Below are positions 30,410 to 36,420 of a stretch of DNA of 36,420 nt, piece after piece. Under the pieces are notes generated by a model that was not told the origin of the DNA, made no database searches, and saw only the letters and a list, made by a program, of their open reading frames with translations. The stretch spans positions 1 through 36,420 of the forward strand of contig JAFIEE010000013.1 of assembly GCA_020832705.1 (NCBI GenBank), in the 5' to 3' direction. The position numbers and the translations under genes were made by a program. This stretch comes from Paracoccaceae bacterium. Lineage in GTDB: Bacteria; Pseudomonadota; Alphaproteobacteria; Rhodobacterales; Rhodobacteraceae. The first letter of the stretch is position 1; every line of letters begins with the position of its first letter.

Positions 30410-32056
30410 TCATTTCCGGGTCTGCTGGTCGTAGGCTTCGGCGAAATACTTCAGGAACACGTCCAGCATCCCGTTGTCATGGGCGTGCACCTTGGCGTCC
30501 CAGCGCTGCACATACACCTCCCAGGCGCGCGCTTTCTTTGACGCGAGCAGTGATTTCCCCGCGCGGGATTCGATCGCCTCGGGCGCCAGATCGTCCAGCA
30601 GCTTCGCCAGCGCGGGCTGGATTGCCGCATGGGTGGCGTGCTGATGGCGCTTCACGTCGTCAAAGCCCTGCCGGATCGCCGCTGCCCCGCGCATGTAGCC
30701 CATGCGGGGGGGGCCGAACATGGTTCGCAGGGCCTCTTCAGGGCCGGGCATGAACTTCAGCGGGTTGTTGTCCTCGCGTCCGATCATGGTGCGCTGCCCC
30801 GAACGGACGGATTGCTTGGCGATGGCGCGGGCCTGCAGGAGCATGGCCAGATCCTCGGCGACGACGCGCAGGGCCTCGCCGATCTCGCGCGCGGTCTCGG
30901 CCTCGGAGCCTGCGCCCAGGCTGCCCGGCGGCAGTCCGGCGCCAGCGCAGATCATGTCCAGCAGCGCGCCCCCGCCTGCCGGTGCGGCGCCACCCTGCGG
31001 GGATGGGGTATGGTATGGCTGCGGGGGCTGTGCGGGTTCGGTCGGGCGATGCTGCGGCGGATAGGACGCCGGTTGACCGGAGAAGCCGCCGGATGCCGGG
31101 GGCACCGATTGCGGGTGCGGCTGCCCGCCATAGCCGTGCGCAGAGGGCCCCGGTCCCGGCTGGTGTGGCGGATAGGTGCCGCCCTGGCCTGCATGGCCGG
31201 GTGGAACGCTCTGCGGGACATTCTGCGGTGTACCCGGCGGCGCGCTGGCCGGCCCGAACGGGCTGCCGCCTTCGGGGGCTGCGCCGGGGCGCCCGGGCGG
31301 GAAGCCGCTGCCGCCCGGTGCCCCGCCCGGTGCGCCGCCCGGTGCGCCGCCCGCAAAAGGGCTGTCGCCGGACGGGGGGGGCTGCGATGACGGCCCGCCG
31401 CCCGGCGCGCCGCCAAAGGGAGAGGCGGCGGCAGGCGCCTGTTGCTGCGATGGTGCTGCGGGCGATGGTGCGGCGAAGGGCGAGGCGTCGGCGGGCGCAC
31501 CGCGCGCGCCGCCCGTGTCGGCGGGGGGGGCACCCTGCGGCAACGGCTGTGGCGGCCGACCCCACATGCCACCGTCTGGCGGCATCGACGTCTGTTCCGA
31601 AGGTGCGGCAGGTGCGCCGAACGCACTCCAGATATCGCCGCCGCCGGAACCGCCACCTGCGGGCGCGCCAGGGAACCCACCTCCGGCCGCTGGCTGGCTG
31701 AACGGCGCGGGCGCTGGCTGGGCCGCAGCCTGCGCCACTTCGATCCCGACCCGGACATTATACGGGCCAAGCTGCAGTTCGTCGCCGTTTTCCAGCCGGT
31801 GCGGGCTTTTGACCCGGGACGATGCCCCGTTCAGATAGGTCCCGTTGGTGGACAGGTCATAAAGCCACCATGTTCCGCGTTCCCAGCGCACCTCGAAATG
31901 TCGCCCCGACACGATCCGTTGCGCATCCGGCAGCACCCAGCCCATGCCGTAGTCGCGGCCGACATCGAGCGAGCGGCCTTCTTCGACGGAAACCTCGACC
32001 GGGCCGCCATCGGACAGCGTGGACATGTTGGCAAGCCGCAGTGTGAGCTGTTGCAT
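30410..32056 (-). CDS. tagH: T6SS-associated FHA-domain protein TagH
   Basis: TagH proteins couple T6SS activity to Thr phosphorylation by PpkA and PppA in some species. The 548-residue protein has an N-terminal FHA domain (about 20-100): SGRHFEVRW carries the Ser/His contacts and STNGTYLNG the Asn-Gly signature. A long Pro/Gly/Ala/Gln-rich linker (about 115-350) has many GGAPGGAP-type units. The C-terminal TagH domain (about 355-548) has EIGEALRVVAEDLAMLLQARA and DDVKRHQHATHAAIQPALAKLL. No ppkA or pppA gene is visible in the window. It heads the leftward unit tagH, ompA-like, tssA, and a divergent promoter region lies upstream. Confidence 0.92.
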   Translation of the reverse strand: MQQLTLRLANMSTLSDGGPVEVSVEEGRSLDVGRDYGMGWVLPDAQRIVSGRHFEVRWERGTWWLYDLSTNGTYLNGASSRVKSPHRLENGDELQLGPYNVRVGIEVAQAAAQPAPAPFSQPAAGGGFPGAPAGGGSGGGDIWSAFGAPAAPSEQTSMPPDGGMWGRPPQPLPQGAPPADTGGARGAPADASPFAAPSPAAPSQQQAPAAASPFGGAPGGGPSSQPPPSGDSPFAGGAPGGAPGGAPGGSGFPPGRPGAAPEGGSPFGPASAPPGTPQNVPQSVPPGHAGQGGTYPPHQPGPGPSAHGYGGQPHPQSVPPASGGFSGQPASYPPQHRPTEPAQPPQPYHTPSPQGGAAPAGGGALLDMICAGAGLPPGSLGAGSEAETAREIGEALRVVAEDLAMLLQARAIAKQSVRSGQRTMIGREDNNPLKFMPGPEEALRTMFGPPRMGYMRGAAAIRQGFDDVKRHQHATHAAIQPALAKLLDDLAPEAIESRAGKSLLASKKARAWEVYVQRWDAKVHAHDNGMLDVFLKYFAEAYDQQTRK

Positions 32057-32398
32057 CGAAACGCTTTCATCCTGGCCGCACGCTATGTTGCGCGCCCGGC
32101 ACCGTGTTCATCCTGTCCACCCCGGTCGCGCCCCGGTTGCGCACCCCGATCACGCCCCGACCCGCGCGCCCCCGTCGCGCACGGACGATAGCATGGCAGG
32201 ATCGACTCGGGCAAAGGCGGCACGTCCTGCAGATCAAAAAAACCGTTGTCACGCAATACATACCGACAGCGCGACCGGCGCCGGGCAGGCGCAGGCCGAT
32301 CCGGACCGCGGCGGTTCGGGGACGGAAACGCGGAAATTCGCCACAGGCGACAGTGTGCGCTTAATCTGCAGGCAAAATTGTGCTATAGGAAATCCTGT
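32057..32398. other. Divergent promoter region between tagH and the accessory rightward unit
   Basis: A 342-base gap with opposing starts on both sides. On the right end, an AT-rich patch carries a candidate promoter (32361-32389). On the left I see no clear -35/-10 pair for tagH. Frames crossing it are short, GC-biased and unlike proteins. Shared regulation of the T6SS-type and ExbB-type units could work from here. Confidence 0.55.
32361..32389 (+). promoter_or_regulatory. Candidate extended -10 promoter
   Basis: TTAATC at 32361-32366, 17 bases, then TGC-TATAGG with the -10 at 32384-32389. Transcription would begin near 32396, leaving almost no leader for the ATG at 32399 and a short one for ATG at 32432 or 32435. 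Confidence 0.4.
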
Positions 32399-33010
32399 AT
32401 GGCGGTTTTCCGTCGATTGAGTACGGGTGCGATGATGAACAAGAGTGATTTCGACCAGCCCCGGCGCGGTTCCGGAACCCGGTATGGCGTTGCGCTGCTG
32501 GTTGGCGGTGCGGTGCTTGCGGCATCGGGGGCAGCGGCCTGGCCGGTGCTGAAATCCGTGGTCAGCAGCGATGTTGCCTCTGCGGTCACCGCCCCGGCCG
32601 AGGCGCCGGGCGCCGATGAGGCGCAACTGATGCGGGTGTCGGCCTTCGTGGCCGAGACCGAGCTTTCCAGCGATGTGGCGGCGATTTCGACAATGCAGGT
32701 GCCGTCCGGACTGGCCTCGGTGGACCGTCTGGACAATGGCCAGACCAGATTCGGGTCCGAGGTGACATTCGTTCCCGAGGCGCCCGCGCGGCAGACCGAT
32801 GGCGATTCGCCCGAAGCCGAGCCAATCGTGCCGCGCACGGCACGCGAGTCCGGCGGCTCGGAGGACCGCGCCTCGGAGCCGTTCACCCCGCGGAGCCTTG
32901 CCAGCGCGCCGGCGCGACAGAGCGTCGTCATCCCGCGTGAGGAACAGCAGATCAGCCTGCGCGATCCGGAACCGTTCAAGCGTAACTGGAGCGTGGGTCA
33001 GTTCCGCTGA
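32399..33010 (+). CDS. Single-pass membrane-anchored protein of unknown function
   Basis: A 203-residue protein with one hydrophobic segment (about residues 28-50) after a basic N-terminus, so the rest should face the periplasm. The outer part is acidic and Pro/Ser/Thr-rich, with little predicted order, and ends in a basic-aromatic tail FKRNWSVGQFR. I recognise no family. AGGA lies before the ATG at 32399; a start at 32432 or 32435 fits the candidate promoter better. It is divergent from tagH and ends 60 bases before a strong terminator, so it is a separate transcript. Context suggests an envelope role. Confidence 0.65.
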   Translation: MAVFRRLSTGAMMNKSDFDQPRRGSGTRYGVALLVGGAVLAASGAAAWPVLKSVVSSDVASAVTAPAEAPGADEAQLMRVSAFVAETELSSDVAAISTMQVPSGLASVDRLDNGQTRFGSEVTFVPEAPARQTDGDSPEAEPIVPRTARESGGSEDRASEPFTPRSLASAPARQSVVIPREEQQISLRDPEPFKRNWSVGQFR

Positions 33011-33073
33011 CCCTGCGGAGGGGACACCGCGCCCGCACGCGGCGTGTGTCCGCGACGAACGCATGCGATGAAC

Positions 33074-33107
33074 GCAAGCGGCGGCCAGGGGCCGCCGCTT
33101 GCTTTTT
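33074..33107 (+). terminator. Strong rho-independent terminator
   Basis: A perfect 13-bp stem (33074-33086 with 33090-33102, loop AGG) followed by TTTTT at 33103-33107. It is the only textbook terminator in the window and ends the gene that stops at 33010. Confidence 0.9.
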
Positions 33108-33261
33108 GTGGCCGTCTTCTGCGTGTCGGTTCGGCTGCGCCCGTGCCACCCGCCCGGCGGCGCGTTCGGCGTCGGCGCAGGGCGTCGGGACAGGCACCGG
33201 GACAGGCACCGCCGACGAATTCACGCGCGCGGGCAAAGGCTTTCTTTGCGGAATGCGATAA

Positions 33262-33303
33262 CCGTGATATCCCTGTCGGACAGGGAGAATTGATCACGGG
33301 AGA
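33262..33303 (+). promoter_or_regulatory. Nested inverted repeat overlapping the ribosome site of the 33309 gene
   Basis: CCGTGAT (33262-33268) pairs with ATCACGG (33293-33299), and inside it TCCCTGT (33270-33276) with ACAGGGA (33280-33286). The Shine-Dalgarno GGGAG begins at 33298, so the outer 3' arm covers its first bases. It could be an operator in DNA or a translation-control hairpin in mRNA. Confidence 0.45.
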
Positions 33304-33308
33304 CACTG

Positions 33309-33806
33309 ATGCCATCGGAAATGACGCGCCAGCCCGGACACCAGCTTTTGCGTTTCAGGGGACTTGCGGCCAGGGGGGTTGCGACGGTGGCCGCCACGGC
33401 GCTGGTCGCTCTGGGTGCCGCGTTCGGGGGGATGACACCGGCCATGGCACAATCGGGCGACCGGTTCCACCTGGAACTGAACAATGTCGAGGATGCGGAC
33501 GCAAGTTGCCGGATCACCTTTCTGGCCCATAACGAAACTGGCGTGGATTTCAGCGAGACCGCGTATGACGTGGTGGTGTTCGACGACCGCGGGATTGTGT
33601 CGCAGCGGCTGATTCTGGAGTTCGGGCAGCTTCCGCTGGGCAAGACGCGGGTGGTCCAGTTCCTGCTGGAGCGCGATTGCGGCGGCATTTCCCGTCTGCT
33701 GATCAACGGCGTGGAAGAATGCGTCGAAGAGGGTGGCGCAGCATCCGGCATGTGTCTGGAAGCGCTGGTGACGAGTTCGCGCGCGGATGTGCAGTTCGGT
33801 TCATGA
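33309..33806 (+). CDS. Secreted four-cysteine protein of unknown function
   Basis: A 165-residue protein with a long signal peptide (cleavage after AMA, residue 47). The mature 118 residues contain four Cys (67, 124, 138, 149), enough for two disulfides, and a beta-rich pattern with FHLELNNVEDADASCRITF and AYDVVVFDDRGIVSQRLILEF that resembles a small beta-sandwich. GGGAG at good spacing supports the start. It lies 64 bases before exbB on the same strand and looks like the first gene of the exbB-exbD-exbD-tonB unit. It could be the periplasmic client or a partner of that system; I do not recognise the family. Confidence 0.75.
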   Translation: MPSEMTRQPGHQLLRFRGLAARGVATVAATALVALGAAFGGMTPAMAQSGDRFHLELNNVEDADASCRITFLAHNETGVDFSETAYDVVVFDDRGIVSQRLILEFGQLPLGKTRVVQFLLERDCGGISRLLINGVEECVEEGGAASGMCLEALVTSSRADVQFGS

Positions 33807-33870
33807 CGTGCGGGGCTGCGCCCGGCCCGGCCCGGGGCGGTCCTGAACGACACGGGAAGAGAGTGCGCGC

Positions 33871-34512
33871 ATGACGGGTTTCATTCCGCATGAATTGAGC
33901 GGCCTTGCCTGGACGGTGCTGGGCGCGCTGGCGCTGGTGTCGGTGGGGGCGCTGACGGTCACGCTGTTCAAGCTGATCCAGTTCCATCGCCTTGGTCTGG
34001 GCCGGGCGCGCAAGGTGCGCGCGGTGCTGGACGCCTGGCTGCGCGGTGACCGGACCGCTGCCGCGCGCGCGGCGCAAGGCGGCGACGGGGTGCGGATGCG
34101 GGTACTGGGCGTGCTGATGGGGGCGCTGGAATCGCGCCCCTCCGACTGCGACCATGCGCAGCGGCTGGCGACCCAGCGCGCGCTGGAGGAACTGGCGCGG
34201 CTGTCGGCCAACATGCGCGTGCTGGAAGCGGTGGTGCAGGCGGCACCGATGCTGGGGCTCCTGGGCACCGTGATCGGCATGATCGAGGCCTTCGGCCGCA
34301 TCGCCCAGACCACCGGCGCGGCTGATCCGGCGCTGCTGGCAGGCGGCATCTGGACGGCGCTCATCACCACCGCCATCGGTCTGGCCATTGCCATCCTGTT
34401 CTACTTCGTCTCGCTCTGGCTTGAAGGGCGGATCACCCGCGAGCGCGAGGCGCTGGAGAGCCTGATCATGACCGTGGTGAATTCCGAGCCCGTGCCCCAC
34501 GGGTTCCGCTGA
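33871..34512 (+). CDS. exbB: ExbB/TolQ-family proton channel subunit
   Basis: ExbB forms the pentameric inner-membrane channel that uses the proton gradient to drive TonB- or Tol-like work. The 213-residue protein has the family layout: helix 1 (about 12-35), a cytoplasmic helical loop, then the conserved APMLGLLGTVIGMIEAF helix (about 126-142) and ALITTAIGLAIAILFYF (about 166-182). It is a compact single-domain form with no periplasmic extension. The stop is followed after three bases by the first exbD start, so these genes are an operon. The signature motifs make this a secure family call; ExbB versus TolQ is chosen because of the downstream tonB-like gene. Confidence 0.9.
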   Translation: MTGFIPHELSGLAWTVLGALALVSVGALTVTLFKLIQFHRLGLGRARKVRAVLDAWLRGDRTAAARAAQGGDGVRMRVLGVLMGALESRPSDCDHAQRLATQRALEELARLSANMRVLEAVVQAAPMLGLLGTVIGMIEAFGRIAQTTGAADPALLAGGIWTALITTAIGLAIAILFYFVSLWLEGRITREREALESLIMTVVNSEPVPHGFR

Positions 34513-34515
34513 GCC

Positions 34516-34965
<450 letters not shown>

Positions 34966-34967
34966 CG

Positions 34968-35486
34968 ATGGATGCGGGCGGGATCGGACCAGGCGCACAG
35001 GGGGCAGGGCGCAGGGGCGGCACGGTGCGCCCGTTGCCCGCGTCGCCGCCGCGCCGCCGCCCGGATTTTTCGCTGGCAACGGTGAATATCGTGCTGTTGC
35101 TGGTGCTGTTCTTTCTGGTTGCGGGCAGTATCGTGTCCGAGGAAGAGCGTTTCGTCGATCTGCCGGAAACCCTGTCGCTGCCGCTGGAAAACCTGCCCCG
35201 GCCGCTGCTCGTGATCGGGGCCGAGGGCGCGCTGGCCTATGAGGGCGCGGCGGTGGCGGACCGGGCCGCGCTGGAGCAGGTGCTGACCGAGGCCGCGCCG
35301 CCCCGCGTCTATGTGATGGCGGCGCGGGAACTGCCCGCCAACGCGCTGGTGCAGACGGTCTCGGGGCTGGCCGCGCAGGGGATCGAGGTGTCGCTGGTCA
35401 CGGTGCGCGAAGGGCCTGCCTCCGGGCCTGCCTCCGGGCCTGTCTCCGGGGCTGCCCCCGCTGCGGCGCCGGGGGGCGCGCCATGA
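34968..35486 (+). CDS. Second ExbD/TolR-like protein, Asn in place of the proton-carrying Asp
   Basis: A 172-residue ExbD-like protein: a basic Pro-rich cytoplasmic start (1-33), one membrane helix (about 35-53) and a periplasmic domain (about 60-140) with ARELPANALVQTVSGLAAQGIEVSLVTV, typical of ExbD/TolR. When its helix NIVLLLVLFF is aligned to DIMFQLLIFF of the first ExbD, residue Asn40 (codon AAT at 35085) replaces the essential Asp. The protein may thus be a non-protonating partner in a mixed dimer. A GPAS repeat tail of 12-base units (35412-35447) ends it. It starts two bases after the first exbD and its stop overlaps the tonB-like start (ATGA). Confidence 0.87.
   Translation: MDAGGIGPGAQGAGRRGGTVRPLPASPPRRRPDFSLATVNIVLLLVLFFLVAGSIVSEEERFVDLPETLSLPLENLPRPLLVIGAEGALAYEGAAVADRAALEQVLTEAAPPRVYVMAARELPANALVQTVSGLAAQGIEVSLVTVREGPASGPASGPVSGAAPAAAPGGAP
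35412..35447 (+). repeat. 12-base in-frame repeats in the second exbD tail
   Basis: GGGCCTGCCTCC occurs at 35412-35423 and 35424-35435, and with one change (GTC) at 35436-35447, coding GPAS/GPVS. Length variation here would not shift the frame. Confidence 0.7.
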
Positions 35487-36420
35487 GCATGGTCTGGCAG
35501 GAGGCGCCGGGCACGCCGGGCACGGGCAGCGATCCGCCCGCCTGGATGCTGGCGGGGGCGGTGGCGCTGTCGGTGCATATCCTGCTGGTGGCGGTGTCGG
35601 TGCGGCTGGCCGAACCCTGGGAAGCGCCGCCGGTGACCGAGACCCAGATCGTGATCGAGACAATCCCCCTCTTCGCCGGTGGCCCCGAATCGATCCGGCA
35701 GGAGGCCATCGCCGCCAGCCGCGCCGATGCGCGCGCCAGCGATGGCGGCGCCGCGCAGCGTGCGGGTGATGACAGCACCGCGAGCGCGGCGGCCACCGAC
35801 ACCGGCGCCAGCGCCGCACGCACCGCTGCGCCCGACGCCGCGCAGGCGACTGCCGCGACCGAGCGGCAGCAGGCCACCGAAACGGCCGCCGCACGCAGCG
35901 AGTCCGTGAGGCCCGAGCGCGCATCCCCCGCGCCTGCGACGGCACAGGACCGCACGACAGGCACCAGCGCGCAGGACCGCACGACAGACACCAGCGCGCA
36001 GGACCGCACGACAGGCACCAGCGCGCCGGAGCGCACGACAGACACCAGCGCGCCAGACCGCGCCGCAGAGGCAACCCTAACGGAGTCCGCGCTTGCCGCG
36101 CCGACGGCGCCGCAAACCGCGCCGGATGCCGCGCCCGCGCAGGCGGCAATCGATGCGCCCCGCCGCGCAGCACCGATTGTCGCCACCCGGCCCGAAGCCG
36201 CCGCACGGGTTGCGCCCGGCGCGGTCGCCGCGGCACCCACGCCGACGCCCGACCGGGCAACACCCGCGCCCGAACGCCCGATGGCAGAACGACCGGCGGC
36301 GGAAAGACCGGCGGCGGAAAGACCGGCAACCGCGCGCGCCGCCCCGGATCGCGCGGGCGTGCGGTCGGCCCAACCGGCGACCGAACGCGCGCCCGCAGGC
36401 GCCGAGCGCCCGCAGCGGCC
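35483..36420 (+). CDS. tonB: TonB-like energy transducer, partial at right edge
   Basis: The frame opens at ATG 35483 (overlapping the exbD stop as ATGA) and stays open to the window end, 312 codons so far with no stop. The N-terminus has one membrane helix (about 21-40) with a conserved-position His32 in LSVHILLVAV, as in TonB. Then comes PWEAPPVTETQIVIETIPL, and a very long Ala/Pro/Arg/Thr-rich region with tandem repeats. The C-terminal receptor-contacting domain, if present, is off the window. Gene order exbB-exbD-exbD-tonB supports the call; a TolA-like role is the alternative. No TonB-dependent receptor is in view. Confidence 0.8.
   Translation, partial: MSMVWQEAPGTPGTGSDPPAWMLAGAVALSVHILLVAVSVRLAEPWEAPPVTETQIVIETIPLFAGGPESIRQEAIAASRADARASDGGAAQRAGDDSTASAAATDTGASAARTAAPDAAQATAATERQQATETAAARSESVRPERASPAPATAQDRTTGTSAQDRTTDTSAQDRTTGTSAPERTTDTSAPDRAAEATLTESALAAPTAPQTAPDAAPAQAAIDAPRRAAPIVATRPEAAARVAPGAVAAAPTPTPDRATPAPERPMAERPAAERPAAERPATARAAPDRAGVRSAQPATERAPAGAERPQR
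35945..36060 (+). repeat. 27-base in-frame tandem repeats in the TonB-like linker
   Basis: Units coding QDRTTGTSA and QDRTTDTSA alternate at 35945, 35972 and 35999; a PERTTDTSA unit follows at 36026 and a degenerate fifth begins at 36053. The G/D alternation means the true period may be 54 bases. A smaller AERPA repeat follows at about 36285-36330. Confidence 0.75.

Noticed and set aside
32399-33010. TssJ, TssL or other T6SS core subunit for the protein divergent from tagH
   Set aside because: One membrane helix and a disordered acidic outer part; none of the lipoprotein, DotU or OmpA features of those subunits.
35945-36060. CRISPR-like array
   Set aside because: The 27-base units are contiguous, in frame and coding for a protein linker; there are no spacers.

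Overview
The window is chromosomal DNA of a high-GC alphaproteobacterium, most likely of the Rhodobacterales (Paracoccaceae). The evidence is a CckA-type hybrid kinase, an IalB-family protein, a DUF2332/Pth/ABM/L25 neighbourhood, short GC-rich intergenic gaps, many ATGA/TGATG stop-start overlaps, and a Rhodobacterales-like repeat seen twice. No rRNA, tRNA, CRISPR array, transposase or integrase was found. The first ~110 bases are homopolymeric G/C and look like a poor contig end.

Positions 254-20787 are mostly housekeeping genes. On the left are sufE, tpiA, an A-type Fe-S carrier, a hexapeptide O-acetyltransferase and sufT (the last four in one leftward run), then tgt and a slyX-like gene. 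A leftward operon follows: small unknown protein, DUF2493/SLOG protein, HisE-like pyrophosphohydrolase, mgtE. Next comes a sulfur module (exported rhodanese, YeeE/YedE transporter, 61-aa membrane protein) beside a lipoprotein, and a polyamine-type set (amidotransferase, glutamine-synthetase-like ligase, FAD oxidoreductase). Then come pth-DUF2332, an IsdG-like monooxygenase, ribosomal protein L25, a thioredoxin-like protein, an enoyl-CoA hydratase, and a PaaI thioesterase coupled to an RsmB-like rRNA methyltransferase. cckA (20893-22962) closes this part.

Positions 22963-36420 form an accessory envelope locus. Rightward lie a secreted caspase-like protein with a C-terminal peptidoglycan-binding-like segment and a membrane-anchored OapA-like/SLT transglycosylase split by an in-frame TAG. 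Leftward run tagH (FHA), an ompA-like gene, tssA and ialB: type VI secretion accessory genes with no sheath, baseplate, tube or membrane-complex gene in the window. Divergent from tagH are an anchored protein of unknown function, a secreted four-cysteine protein, exbB, two exbD genes and a tonB-like gene that runs off the right edge.

The most interesting observation is the exbD pair. The first keeps the proton-carrying Asp of the transmembrane helix (D32); the second has Asn at the aligned position (N40). This suggests an asymmetric ExbB-ExbD-ExbD' motor, placed next to an apparently orphan T6SS accessory cluster. My working inference is a dedicated energised envelope apparatus (TonB-like transducer, peptidoglycan-active proteins, TssA/TagH/OmpA). 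The linkage is seen in gene order; a common function is not shown.
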